A stretch of DNA of 64,000 bases from Paracidovorax oryzae ATCC 19882 (GTDB taxonomy: Bacteria > Pseudomonadota > Gammaproteobacteria > Burkholderiales > Burkholderiaceae_C): positions 62,001 to 126,000 of the forward strand of contig NZ_JMKU01000014.1 in NCBI RefSeq assembly GCF_000687165.1. Direction: 5' to 3'. The position numbers and the translations under genes are program-made. This document shows, one piece after another, positions 43,577 through 52,103 of this stretch. Each line of letters opens with the position of its first letter. Position 1 is the first letter of the stretch. The notes beneath the pieces were generated by a model, which had not been told where the DNA came from, made no database searches, and saw only the letters and a list, made by a program, of their open reading frames with translations.

Positions 43577-43670
43577 AAAAATCGCGAAGGCCTCTTTTCG
43601 GAAGCCAGCCGCGTCGTCTCCGTCGAATGGATGAGGTAAATCGCCTTGCCCTGTCGTTAACCCTGAGCAA

Positions 43671-43682
43671 GATAGCGCTATC
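43671..43682. promoter_or_regulatory. Second TAGCGCT palindrome between gntK and its repressor gene
   Basis: GATAGCGCTATC is a perfect 12-bp palindrome with the same core as the site at 43552, about 118 bases centre to centre from it. It lies 39 bases before the repressor start, so it probably controls both divergent promoters. Confidence 0.75.
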
Positions 43683-43721
43683 CTAGAACACAATGGCGGC
43701 CAGACCGATCCGGATTAACCC

Positions 43722-44762
43722 TTGAACGATTCCGCCCTGCCCCGCCCCCGACGGGCCCGCCGCGCCAGCGGCCGGGTCACCCTGGATGACGTGGCCCGGC
43801 TCGCGGGTGTGAGCCCGATCACCGTCTCGCGCGCGCTGCGCCGCGAGCGCAGCGTGGACCCGGCCCTGGCCGAGCGCGTGCAGGCCGCCGCACAGGAACT
43901 GGGCTATGTGCCCGATCCGGCCGCACGCGCCCTCGCCTCGCAGCGCAGCACCCAGGTGCTCGTGCTGGTGCCCATGCTGTCGAACACGCTGTTCGTGGAC
44001 CTGCTCGAGGCCGTGCACCGCACGCTGTTCCCGCAGGGCTTTTTGCCGCTGATCGGCGTGACCCACTACGATGCGGCCGAGGAAGAGGTGCTGCTGCGCA
44101 CCTACCTGCCGCACCGGCCCGCCGGCCTGCTCGTGACCGGATTCGACCGCAGCGAGGCTGCGCGCCAGCTCATCGCGCGCAGTGGCGTGCCCTGCGTGCA
44201 CCTGATGGAGACCAGCGAAGCGCCCGGCGTGTACTGCGTGGGGTTTTCGCAGCTGGAGGCGGGCGCCGCCATCACGCGCCACCTGCTGGAGCGCGGCCGG
44301 CGGCGCATCGCGTTCTGCGCTGCCCAGCTCGACCCGCGCACGCTGCAGCGCGCCGAGGGCTACCGCCGCACGCTGCGCGAGGCCGGGCTGTACGACCCGC
44401 AACTGGAAACGCTGAGCCCCGAGGGCTCTTCCATCGCGCTCGGGGCGCGCCTGTTCGAGGAAACGCTGCGGCGCGCGCCGGACGTGGATGCGATCTTCTT
44501 CTGCAACGACGACATCGCGCAGGGCGGCCTGCTGGCCGCCAGCCGCTGCGGCGTGCCGGTGCCTGAACGGGTGGCCGTCGCCGGTTTCAACGACCTTGCC
44601 GGCAGCGACCAGATGGTGCCGCCCCTCACCACGGTGCGCACCCCGCGCGGCGAGGTCGGCCGGGCCGGCGCTGCGATGCTGCTGGGGTTGATGCACGGGA
44701 CGCCGCCCGCACGGCACTGTGTGTCGCTCGACTACGAGCTCATTGTTCGCGGCAGCACCTGA
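43722..44762 (+). CDS. gntR: LacI-family repressor of gluconate utilisation (GntR type)
   Basis: A 346-residue repressor. A basic leader (RPRRARRASGR) precedes the helix-turn-helix VTLDDVARLAGVSPITVSRALRRERSVDPALAERVQAAAQELGYVPDPAARALAS. The periplasmic-binding-protein-like domain follows (VLVLVPMLSNTLFVDLLEAVHRTLFPQGFLPLIGVTHYD). The C-terminal part (IFFCNDDIAQGGLLAASRCGVPVPERVAVAGFND) is the GntR/IdnR pattern. The start is TTG at 43722 with no strong Shine-Dalgarno. An internal GTG is an alternative. The divergent position and two palindromes support control of the gntK-TRAP-edd-eda operon, with gluconate or 6-phosphogluconate as likely inducer. Confidence 0.87.
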   Translation: MNDSALPRPRRARRASGRVTLDDVARLAGVSPITVSRALRRERSVDPALAERVQAAAQELGYVPDPAARALASQRSTQVLVLVPMLSNTLFVDLLEAVHRTLFPQGFLPLIGVTHYDAAEEEVLLRTYLPHRPAGLLVTGFDRSEAARQLIARSGVPCVHLMETSEAPGVYCVGFSQLEAGAAITRHLLERGRRRIAFCAAQLDPRTLQRAEGYRRTLREAGLYDPQLETLSPEGSSIALGARLFEETLRRAPDVDAIFFCNDDIAQGGLLAASRCGVPVPERVAVAGFNDLAGSDQMVPPLTTVRTPRGEVGRAGAAMLLGLMHGTPPARHCVSLDYELIVRGST

Positions 44763-44839
44763 CGCTGGTCCGGTGCTGCAAAAAAGCTGCTGGACACTGG
44801 GATTTCGTTATCGCCAAGTCCTCTACGCTCACCACGCTT

Positions 44840-45169
44840 TTAGTGCCCAAGATGGGCGTCATCAGGCTCCTCCTGGAGCAAGCTCTCATAATCCTGCCCG
44901 CCGTAGAAAATTCCCAATATCGAGACGCGTGACGAGTCCACGGAGAACGCGATAACGGAGCGCTTCCGGTAGTGGGTAACTCTGAGGCCGGGACGCACAT
45001 CATCGCGCTTCGTTCCCCGCAGTGGAAACTGCGCGAGGCCCTCGCAATAGTCGACGATGGCATCGGTGTAGCGCGCGGCAACCTCGAGGGATGCAACACG
45101 GGCGATGTAGCGGTACAGCTCCAGCAGCTGGGTCTGCGACTCTGGAGAGAAAACAACTTGGTGCGTCAT
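44840..45169 (-). CDS. parE: ParE/RelE-superfamily toxin
   Basis: A 109-residue toxin of the ParE/RelE fold. Typical segments are VVFSPESQTQLLELYRYIARVASLEVAARYTDAIVDYCEGLAQFPLRGTKRDDVRPGLRVTHYRKRSVIAFSVD and VSILGIFYGGQDYESLL. The arginine-rich strand and the GIFYGGQ strand are usual for ParE, which poisons DNA gyrase; RelE-type mRNA cleavage is less likely because its catalytic residues are not obvious. The start overlaps the antitoxin stop by four bases (ATGA). Confidence 0.88.
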   Translation of the reverse strand: MTHQVVFSPESQTQLLELYRYIARVASLEVAARYTDAIVDYCEGLAQFPLRGTKRDDVRPGLRVTHYRKRSVIAFSVDSSRVSILGIFYGGQDYESLLQEEPDDAHLGH

Positions 45170-45438
45170 TCCTTGAGGCGTTCCGCAGCAAGGCGCGCGC
45201 GGATGCTGTCAGCGGAGAGTCCGCGCCCCGGATCTGCGGCCAGCGCATCGTAGGCCGTGCCGACTTGGCCATGAAGCCAGCTCTCGACAGCGCGATCACG
45301 CGCCAGCAGCGCACGCAATCCTTCTCGAATCACCTCGCTCTCGCTGGCATATGCCCCGCTGGCAACTTTTTCCTTTACCACTGCCGCTATGCTGATAGGC
45401 AGTGTGATGCTCATCTGTTGCGTCGTCCGCATGGCCAT
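45166..45438 (-). CDS. parD: ParD-type ribbon-helix-helix antitoxin
   Basis: A 90-residue antitoxin. Residues 1-45 form the ribbon-helix-helix (QQMSITLPISIAAVVKEKVASGAYASESEVIREGLRALL), which dimerises and binds the operator; the C-terminal helices (AVESWLHGQVGTAYDALAADPGRGLSADSIRARL) wrap the toxin. Two in-frame ATGs at the start are both possible. It is the first gene of the pair, the normal order for ParDE, so the complex represses its own promoter. Confidence 0.88.
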   Translation of the reverse strand: MAMRTTQQMSITLPISIAAVVKEKVASGAYASESEVIREGLRALLARDRAVESWLHGQVGTAYDALAADPGRGLSADSIRARLAAERLKE

Positions 45439-45658
45439 TCCTTTCCGTTCGATAGGATTTAATCACATCATACGCCGCTCACTGCTGAACGGCGGTCATG
45501 GCGGCGGTACTGATCTGCTCGGATGGTTGCAAAAAATAGATACGCCCTGCCGAGTCCCACTGCCAGCTTGGCACAGGCGTACCAGAAGCGCTTCCGCGTC
45601 GGCCGTTCATCCCGAGCACTTGATCGGATCGAGGCCGGAGCCTTCGCTTCGGGCGCGG

Positions 45659-45685
45659 AAAAGAAAAAGCCCGGCGGACCGGGCT
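45659..45685 (-). terminator. Rho-independent terminator of the DUF2165 gene
   Basis: On the minus strand AGCCCGG-TCCG-CCGGGCT is followed by TTTTCTTTTCC. The stem is a perfect 7 bp with a 4-base loop and a T-rich tail, 36 bases after the stop codon at 45721. The rest of the 282-base gap between parD and this gene has no convincing gene. Confidence 0.88.
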
Positions 45686-45720
45686 GTGGTGTTCACGACT
45701 CTGCTCTGGCGGCCGTACCG

Positions 45721-46212
45721 CTAGGTATTTTCGTTCTGCGCGACGTAGATGAGCACCACGCCGATGCACACGATGAAGCGGAAGGCGGATTCGACGCCGT
45801 TCCACTGCGGCGACTGCCACATCAGGAACCATTCGCCCGCGACGGTCATGAATCCGAAGAACCAGACGAGCAGGAAGAGTGTCAGGCCGCAGACCGCGAG
45901 CGTCTTGGCCCGCGCGAAGGCCGCAGTTGCGCTGCGCAGTTGCCGCAAGAGCGCGATGGCACCGGCCAGGCACAACGCTCCGGTCACCAGTTCCCCGGCG
46001 ATGATGAGCCAGTAGGCGGCATGGTGCAGGAGCGGCGAGGAGATCGCACGCCCCATGAGCCGGTTGCCCGGAAACGTCGTGTCCATGAGCAGGACGTGCC
46101 GGGTGAACTCGAAGTTCGACCCGTAATCGACGATGTTGTTGTAGCCGACGAGCAGGCAGAACAGCGCCACCAGCAGCACCAGGAGCGCTTTCGAGGCCCT
46201 GAGGGCGATCAT
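45721..46212 (-). CDS. DUF2165 family membrane protein
   Basis: A 163-residue integral membrane protein with four hydrophobic segments (about 8-25, 63-85, 103-122 and 140-158). The sequence NNIVDYGSNFEFTRHVLLMDTTFPGN followed by WFFGFMTVAGEWFLMWQSPQWNGVESAFR is characteristic of DUF2165 proteins, which are predicted small inner-membrane proteins without known function. The start at 46212 is the only good ATG. It has its own intrinsic terminator and appears to be transcribed alone. Confidence 0.85.
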   Translation of the reverse strand: MIALRASKALLVLLVALFCLLVGYNNIVDYGSNFEFTRHVLLMDTTFPGNRLMGRAISSPLLHHAAYWLIIAGELVTGALCLAGAIALLRQLRSATAAFARAKTLAVCGLTLFLLVWFFGFMTVAGEWFLMWQSPQWNGVESAFRFIVCIGVVLIYVAQNENT

Positions 46213-46243
46213 CGCGATCGCTTCCCGCGCCGGCCGGGGCTGA

Positions 46244-46777
46244 TCAAGCCGCGTCCAGCGTCACTTCCACGCGGCGGGCTTCGGCGGCATTGCCGTCGCC
46301 CTGGGCGAGTTCGGGCTTGCGCAGCTCGATGCGGTCTTCGGGCGCGCCGGCCGCCACCAGCGCATCGCGCACGGCCTGGGCGCGCTGCTTGGCCAGCTCG
46401 GCGTTGGCAGCGGCGTCGCCCGTGGCGTCATGGAAGCCCGAGATCACCACGCGGCGGTTGCCGTCCTTCACTGCGCGCACCACGTCGGCGATGGCCGGGG
46501 CCGCATCGGCCGTGAGGTCGGCACGGCCGGACGCGAAGTAGAACTTCACCACGCTGCCGGCCACGACCACGCGTGCGACCTCGTTGCCGGCGATGTCGAG
46601 CGTACCGGCCGGAGCCACCACTTCCGCGGCGGGCGCGGGTTCCGCAGCCGGACGGGCGATGCCGCGCTGGACCACCACGGTGCCCACCACGGCGGACACC
46701 ACGATCGCGATGATCGCGAACAGGAAGCCGAGGGCGAAGCGTTGCTGGCTGTCGTCGTCGGAAGAACTGAAGGCCAT
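46244..46777 (-). CDS. OmpA-domain protein with N-terminal membrane anchor
   Basis: A 177-residue protein. An uncleaved hydrophobic segment near residues 17-38 (LGFLFAIIAIVVSAVVGTVVV) anchors it in the inner membrane, and a Pro/Ala linker follows. The OmpA-like peptidoglycan-binding domain occupies about 70-175: VKFYFASGRADLTADAAPAIADVVRAVKDGNRRVVISGFHDATGDAAANAELAKQRAQAVRDALVAAGAPEDRI. The aspartate and arginine that hold diaminopimelate are visible in HDATGDAAANAELAKQRA. The beta-barrel of true OmpA is missing, so this is a periplasmic wall-binding protein attached to the inner membrane. Confidence 0.82.
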   Translation of the reverse strand: MAFSSSDDDSQQRFALGFLFAIIAIVVSAVVGTVVVQRGIARPAAEPAPAAEVVAPAGTLDIAGNEVARVVVAGSVVKFYFASGRADLTADAAPAIADVVRAVKDGNRRVVISGFHDATGDAAANAELAKQRAQAVRDALVAAGAPEDRIELRKPELAQGDGNAAEARRVEVTLDAA

Positions 46778-46794
46778 GATGGGAAACTCCGTAG

Positions 46795-47445
46795 ATGAAT
46801 AATGGTGGAATGGACGAAACCGCGAATTGTAGTGGCGCGGCCCCGGCCGCCCTGCCCTCGCCGGTGCGCGATCCGGCGCCCATGCTGGAGCGCGCCCTCG
46901 CCGAATGGGGCGGCACGCAGGACCTCTGGATCTTCGGGTATGGCTCGCTCATCTGGCGCCCCGATTTCGAGTTCGCCGAACAGCGCCTCGCGCGCGTGCA
47001 CGGCTGGCACCGCGCGCTGAAGATGTGGAGCCGCGTGAACCGCGGCACGCCCGAATGCCCGGGCCTGGTGCTGGGCATGTTCCCCGGCGGCAGCTGCCGG
47101 GGCATGGTCTTCCGCGTGGAGCGCGCGCATGCCCGGCAGGTGATGATCGACCTCTGGCAGCGCGAGATGCCCACGGGCGTGTACGACCCGCGCTGGCTGC
47201 CCTGCTCCACGCCCCTGGGCACCGTGCGGGCGCTGGCGTTCACGCTCTCGCGCAGCAGCCCCAACCATACGGGGGAGCTGTCGGAGGCCGAGTACCGGCG
47301 CATCTTCTCGGAAGCGACCGGCCGGTACGGCACGACGCTGCACTATGCCCAGGCCACCTACGACGGCCTGCGCCGCCTGGGCATCGAGGACCGCGCGCTG
47401 GCGCGGCTGCTGCGGTTTTCCCCGCAGGATTCCAGCCGCGGCTGA
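46795..47445 (+). CDS. Gamma-glutamylcyclotransferase, ChaC-like
   Basis: A 216-residue enzyme of the ChaC family that degrades glutathione to 5-oxoproline and Cys-Gly. The nucleotide-like substrate loop LWIFGYGSLIWRPDFEFAE is present, as is RVHGWHRALKMWSRVNRGTPECPGLVLGMFPGGSCRGMVFRV. The C-terminal half (GRYGTTLHYAQATYDGLRRLGIEDRAL) matches bacterial ChaC proteins. In-frame ATGs at 46795 and 46810 are both possible. The gene is divergent from the OmpA-domain gene with only 17 bases between, so the two promoters must lie inside coding sequence. Confidence 0.85.
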   Translation: MNNGGMDETANCSGAAPAALPSPVRDPAPMLERALAEWGGTQDLWIFGYGSLIWRPDFEFAEQRLARVHGWHRALKMWSRVNRGTPECPGLVLGMFPGGSCRGMVFRVERAHARQVMIDLWQREMPTGVYDPRWLPCSTPLGTVRALAFTLSRSSPNHTGELSEAEYRRIFSEATGRYGTTLHYAQATYDGLRRLGIEDRALARLLRFSPQDSSRG

Positions 47446-47467
47446 CCGGCCTGCGCCACCGGCGCCA

Positions 47468-47528
47468 TTCGCTCCGGCGGCCATCGCTTCGCCGGCCTGC
47501 GGGGCGATTTCACCTATCGGAATAGATT
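47468..47528 (+). promoter_or_regulatory. HrpX-type PIP box with -10 element
   Basis: TTCGC (47468-47472), exactly 15 bases, and TTCGC (47488-47492) form a perfect plant-inducible promoter box. After 30 further bases comes TAGATT (47523-47528), matching the YANNNT -10 consensus at its required spacing. The next gene starts about 100 bases later. HrpX activates such promoters during plant infection. Confidence 0.85.
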
Positions 47529-47630
47529 GGGGCAAACGGCCATCCAGAAGGCTGTGGCGGCCTGTCCGGCCGTTCCCCGGCGCCTCGCACGAGGCCGGCC
47601 CCGCAACCTGATCCTTCCGATAAGAAAACC

Positions 47631-49805
47631 ATGACCTTTCTGCAATTCCCCTCTCTCCGCCGCAGCAGCTCCGCCGGAGAAGCCTCGTCTTCCGGCGCCG
47701 CCTCGCCTTCGCAGTCTCCGGTGTCATCCGGCAGCCGCCGGCACGCTTCCGGCGGCCTGACGGAGCCGCTGCTGCGCCAGCGCGCGGCTGAAGAGCCGGA
47801 CGGCGCGCCCCCGGCTGCTGCGGCCAGTGCGCCGCACCGCAATGCGCGGCTGCGTGGCGCGGTGCTGCGGCAGATGCTCGCCGCAGAGCGCACCCGCGCG
47901 GGCCACCGCCTCGCGCAGGCGGATGCATTGCACGGCACCCAGGCCCGCCGCGACGCCCGCACGCAGGCGAACCTGGCCACGCTGGCGCGCCAGGCCGTGC
48001 TGCAGGTGCGGCTGAACCGCGTGCAGCGGGATGCCTACGTCGCACGGCTCAAGGAAGTGATTTCCACCGACCAGTTCCAGCACCCCATGGCGCTCAAGGG
48101 CGCCGTCGGCCGCGGACCGGACCAGCGCCTGGCCTCCCCGGACAAGGCCATCCAGGCCGTGCTCGACTATGTGCAGGCGAAGCATCCGCAAGAGGCCGCC
48201 CGCCTCGACCTGCAGGGCACCACCGAACTGCGGTTGCCGCTGGAGGCCGACATCCTCCTGAACGCCTGGGAGTTCTCCGCAGGCTGCAAGGTACGGGAAA
48301 TCCACCTGGCCGACGGCGGCACGGAGGAAGCCGACATCGATCTCTCCACCTATGCGGCGCGCGAGGCGATCAAGAAGGGGGCGGCGGCTTTCGGCGAAGA
48401 GGCCCGGCTGCGCCCGGTCAGCCTCAAGGACGTGGAGCCCTCCAGCGAAGCGGAGGACGCGCACCTCACGCCGGCTCCCGGGCTGGAAGGGAACCCGGAA
48501 AAGCACCCGTTCGCCTTCCTGCAGGGCGTGCGCTACCAGGCAGAGTCGGACCATGCGGACCTGCAGGCACTGGTCAACCGGTGTTTGGGAGCCAGCGATC
48601 CCGTCACCCTCGAGCTCCGCGGTCGCATGGGCGCACAGGCCGTCAATGCCGTGCTGACCCAGAAGCAGTTCACGCCCGCCCTGGGCTGGAGCATGCTGGC
48701 GAGCCTGGTGGGCAGCGGCGGCCTGGCCTATGCGCTGGACGTCGTGGCCTGGGGCGCGGTGATGGGCCAGGTCTCCGCCGCCCTCGGCGAGGACCATCCC
48801 GCGACCCGCATGACGGAAGTGCTGCTGGCATCGCTCACGCCCCTGTTCGCGGAAACCGTGGACTCCCTCGTCATCAAGCGCCTGCTCGGCACGTTCCAGA
48901 ACGAGCCCCTGCTGCCGGAAACCTTCGCGGAATTCATGGACGACCTGAAGGACTCCGCGATTTCCGGCACCATCGCGGCCCTCGGCTCCATTCCAAACAA
49001 TGTGGCCGGCCTGACACAGCGCTGGGCCATGGAGCCCGTCAGCATGGTCACCAACCAGATCGCCGTCTCCACCTCGGGTGCCATGGTACCGCGGGAAATC
49101 GCGGCGGCCCATGGCGAGATGGCGACGGGGGTCCTGGAGCGCATGAACGAGGGCTTCTTCCCGGCCCCCGGCCTGGAGCCGGCCGCCGAAGCCAGCGAGG
49201 CCCAGGCCCGGCGCGCGCTGGCCGACCACGCCATGGCGGACACGCGGGGCGCGCTGGAGGCGGCGCCTGGGCACGGGCTGGCCATCAACTCGATGGGCAT
49301 CGGCTCGGTGATCAGCCTGCTCACGGGCTTCCTGCCGTTCGACACCATGGCCCGAGCCCACGTGCTGCCGACCGTGGTGCAGAAGATCGTCACCATCATG
49401 GTCAACACGCCCACGGAAGTGCTCAGCCTGGGCGCAGGCATCCTGACCGGCAACCACCTCGGCGGCATCGGCGGCAAGCTCACCACGGATGCCGAGAAGA
49501 ACCGCCGCATCATCGAGCTCATCGCCCACAAGGCGGTCGAGCGGCTCGGGCAGGCGCAGCCGGGCGGGGCCCGGGGCATCGAGATCACCGAGGCGGAACT
49601 GCAAGCCATCGAACACCCCTCCCTGGCGCTCACTTTCCCGGCCGGGCGGACCATCGTCAACACGATGAACGGCGTGGCCGACATGGTGTCGCGCTGCTGG
49701 GGCGCCCTGCGCGGCGTGCCCGACGAGCGCCCCGGGGAGCAGGTGGACACGGGCGCGCTGCTGCAGCGCATGGCAGGCCAGGGCCGCCATTCCGCGCCGG
49801 TGTGA
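47631..49805 (+). CDS. Candidate type III secreted effector, 724 residues
   Basis: A large protein without a Sec signal. The first 55 residues are rich in Ser, Ala, Gly and Pro with few acidic residues ([26 protein letters not shown]), the usual composition of a type III secretion signal. Residues about 70-130 are basic and helical. The remaining part is mixed, with long hydrophobic stretches near 355-385, 420-480 and 555-610 ([40 protein letters not shown]), which could insert in or associate with membranes. I do not recognise a known effector family or catalytic motif. Expression from an exact PIP box is the strongest evidence for an effector. Only a weak Shine-Dalgarno precedes the ATG. 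Confidence 0.72.
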   Translation: MTFLQFPSLRRSSSAGEASSSGAASPSQSPVSSGSRRHASGGLTEPLLRQRAAEEPDGAPPAAAASAPHRNARLRGAVLRQMLAAERTRAGHRLAQADALHGTQARRDARTQANLATLARQAVLQVRLNRVQRDAYVARLKEVISTDQFQHPMALKGAVGRGPDQRLASPDKAIQAVLDYVQAKHPQEAARLDLQGTTELRLPLEADILLNAWEFSAGCKVREIHLADGGTEEADIDLSTYAAREAIKKGAAAFGEEARLRPVSLKDVEPSSEAEDAHLTPAPGLEGNPEKHPFAFLQGVRYQAESDHADLQALVNRCLGASDPVTLELRGRMGAQAVNAVLTQKQFTPALGWSMLASLVGSGGLAYALDVVAWGAVMGQVSAALGEDHPATRMTEVLLASLTPLFAETVDSLVIKRLLGTFQNEPLLPETFAEFMDDLKDSAISGTIAALGSIPNNVAGLTQRWAMEPVSMVTNQIAVSTSGAMVPREIAAAHGEMATGVLERMNEGFFPAPGLEPAAEASEAQARRALADHAMADTRGALEAAPGHGLAINSMGIGSVISLLTGFLPFDTMARAHVLPTVVQKIVTIMVNTPTEVLSLGAGILTGNHLGGIGGKLTTDAEKNRRIIELIAHKAVERLGQAQPGGARGIEITEAELQAIEHPSLALTFPAGRTIVNTMNGVADMVSRCWGALRGVPDERPGEQVDTGALLQRMAGQGRHSAPV

Positions 49806-49860
49806 CGCAGGCATCCCCTGCGCGGCACGGCGGCGGGCGGAAGGCATGCACAATCGCGGC

Positions 49861-50523
49861 ATGTCTTCCCCCTCCTCCCCGTTGTCGTCCTCCATCGCCG
49901 ACCTGCGCAAGAGCTACGAGCGCGCTGAACTCGGCGAGGAGGCCTCCCATGCCGATCCGCTGCGGCAGTTCGACCAGTGGCTGCAGGAAGCGATGGCTGC
50001 GCAGGTGCCCGAACCCAATGCCATGACGCTGGCCACGGTGGGCGCCGACCTGCGTCCGAGCTCGCGCATCGTGCTCATCAAGGGCTACGACGAGCGCGGC
50101 ATCGTCTGGTACACCAACTACGAGAGCCGCAAGGGCCGGCAGCTGGCCGGCAACCCGTACGCGGCACTGCAGTTCCACTGGGTCGAGCTCGAGCGCGTGG
50201 TGCGCATCGAGGGCCGGGTGGAGAAAGTGAGCGATGCGGAGAGCGACGCGTACTTTGCAAGCCGGCCGCTGGATTCGCGCATCGGCGCCTGGGCGAGCCC
50301 GCAGAGCGAGGTGATCTCCGGCCGGGGCGTGCTGGTGGCCAATGCCGCGAAGTACGGTGCGCAGTTCCTGCTGCAGCCGCCCCGCCCGCCGCACTGGGGC
50401 GGCTACCGGCTGAAGCCCGACCGCTGGGAGTTCTGGCAGGGCCGCAAGAGCCGCCTGCACGACCGGCTCTGCTACCGGGAGGAAACTCCCGGCGCCTGGG
50501 TGCGAGAGCGCCTCGCGCCCTGA
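49861..50523 (+). CDS. pdxH: Pyridoxamine 5'-phosphate oxidase
   Basis: A 220-residue FMN-dependent enzyme that makes pyridoxal 5'-phosphate. Family features are [78 protein letters not shown] (FMN-phosphate binding), [20 protein letters not shown] and the C-terminal [22 protein letters not shown]. The ATG at 49861 is preferred; an earlier in-frame ATG at 49846 adds only five residues. Housekeeping gene. Confidence 0.95.
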   Translation: MSSPSSPLSSSIADLRKSYERAELGEEASHADPLRQFDQWLQEAMAAQVPEPNAMTLATVGADLRPSSRIVLIKGYDERGIVWYTNYESRKGRQLAGNPYAALQFHWVELERVVRIEGRVEKVSDAESDAYFASRPLDSRIGAWASPQSEVISGRGVLVANAAKYGAQFLLQPPRPPHWGGYRLKPDRWEFWQGRKSRLHDRLCYREETPGAWVRERLAP

Positions 50524-50552
50524 CTGCGGTTTCCGGAGTATCGTCGGCCGGT

Positions 50553-52079
50553 ATGAAGAAACTTCTTTCCCTGGCCGCCGCAGCCGCCCTCGCTGCCTGT
50601 GCCGGCGCCCATGCCGCCGAACTGTCCGCCGCCTCCGCCGAGCATTTCGCGCAGGCCGGCTACCGCGAATACTTCGATCTGCTGAAACTGCCCAATGACG
50701 CCATCGTCCCGGCAGACGTGCGCAGGAACGTGGAGTTTCTCGAGGCGTCCTTCCGCAAGCGCGGTTTCGTGACCCGCCAGCTGGAGAACGACGGCAAGCC
50801 CATGCTGTTCGCCGAACTGCCGGGCGCCGATCCGCAGCGCAAGACCGTGCTGTTCTACATGCACCTCGACGGGCAGCCCGTCATCCCCGAGCAGTGGGCG
50901 CAGAAGAGTCCGTGGGTTCCCGTGCTCAAGCGCCGCTCGGCGGCGGGTGAATGGGAAGAGATCGATTCCGCACAGCTCCTCGAAGGCCGGGTCGATCCGG
51001 AATGGCGCGTGTTCGGCCGCTCGTCCGCGGACGACAAGGCGCCGATCATGATGTTCCTCTCGGCCATCGATGCCATCCAGGCTGGTTCCGCCACGCTGGG
51101 GGTGAACGTGAAGGTGGTGCTCGACAGCGAGGAAGAGAAGGGCTCGCCGTCCATCGGCACGGTGATGGCCGCCCACCGCGAGCTGCTGCGCTCCGATGCC
51201 ATCGTCATCCACGACGGCCCGATGCACGCCACCAACCGCCCGACGCTGATCTTCGGCAACCGCGGCGCGGCCCAGGCGACCCTGACCGTGTACGGCGCCA
51301 AGGTGGCGCTGCACAGCGGGCATTACGGCAACTACTCGCCCAACCCCGCGCAACGCCTGGCGACGCTGCTGGCGTCGATGAAGGACGACCAAGGCCGTGT
51401 GACCGTGCCGGGCTACTACGACCATGTCAGGCTCGGCGACGCAGAGCGCAGGATCATGGCCGCGGTGCCCGACGACGAGGGCGCGATGCGCAAGCGCCTG
51501 GGCATCGCGAAGCCCGACAGCGTCGGTGCGAACTACCAGGAGGCGATGCAGTATCCGTCGCTCAACGTGCGCGGAATGGCCTCGGCCGCGGTGGGCGACA
51601 AGGTCGCCAACATCGTGCCGCATACCGCCGTCGCCGAACTCGACCTGCGGACCACGCCCGATTCGGACGCCCGCTACCTCGGCCAGCGCATCGAGGCGCA
51701 CATCCGCCAGCAGGGCTACCACCTGGTGAAGGGCCAGCCGAGCGACGAGGACCGGGCCCGCTACGAGAAGCTGGCCAGCTTCTCCTACCAGAGCGAAGGC
51801 GGGGACGCCGCCGGCACGCCGATCGATTCGGCCGTGGGCCAGTGGGCGTACCAGGCGATGGCCGGGACCTTCGGCGCGCAGCCCGGACCGGTGCGCATCC
51901 GGATGATGGGCGGCACCGTGCCCACGGCGGAAATCGTCAAGGTGCTCGACGTGCCCTTCGTCATCGTGCCCCTGGTGAATGCCGACAACAACCAGCATGC
52001 CAGCAACGAGAACATGCGCATGGGCAACTACATCGACGGTATCCGCACCGTCCATGGCCTGCTGACACGGCCTTTCTGA
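50553..52079 (+). CDS. M20-family zinc peptidase, exported
   Basis: A 508-residue metallopeptidase with a signal sequence. A lipobox-like L13-A14-A15-C16 precedes a possible AxA site, so it may be a lipoprotein or a cleaved periplasmic protein. The M20 metal site is visible: the histidine of FYMHLDGQPV, the aspartate of SSADDKAP and the glutamate pair of SEEEKGSPS. The dimerisation or lid domain includes YGAKVALHSGHYGN. The C-terminal HASNENMRMGNYIDGIRTV holds the last histidine. Such enzymes are dipeptidases or peptidases of broad range; the substrate is unknown. Confidence 0.88.
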   Translation: MKKLLSLAAAAALAACAGAHAAELSAASAEHFAQAGYREYFDLLKLPNDAIVPADVRRNVEFLEASFRKRGFVTRQLENDGKPMLFAELPGADPQRKTVLFYMHLDGQPVIPEQWAQKSPWVPVLKRRSAAGEWEEIDSAQLLEGRVDPEWRVFGRSSADDKAPIMMFLSAIDAIQAGSATLGVNVKVVLDSEEEKGSPSIGTVMAAHRELLRSDAIVIHDGPMHATNRPTLIFGNRGAAQATLTVYGAKVALHSGHYGNYSPNPAQRLATLLASMKDDQGRVTVPGYYDHVRLGDAERRIMAAVPDDEGAMRKRLGIAKPDSVGANYQEAMQYPSLNVRGMASAAVGDKVANIVPHTAVAELDLRTTPDSDARYLGQRIEAHIRQQGYHLVKGQPSDEDRARYEKLASFSYQSEGGDAAGTPIDSAVGQWAYQAMAGTFGAQPGPVRIRMMGGTVPTAEIVKVLDVPFVIVPLVNADNNQHASNENMRMGNYIDGIRTVHGLLTRPF

Positions 52080-52103
52080 ACCCGCAGGCCACCGGGCATG
52101 GGC

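Noticed and set aside
44752-44785. Hairpin GCAGCACC/GGTGCTGC at the end of the LacI-family gene
   Set aside because: It is followed by an A-run and not a T-run on the coding strand, and no T-run follows on the other strand, so it is not an intrinsic terminator for either flanking gene.
45479-45595. Minus-strand fragment encoding PSWQWDSAGRIYFLQPSEQ
   Set aside because: It looks protein-like but is too short and isolated to name, with no start codon or ribosome binding site; it may be a gene remnant or chance.
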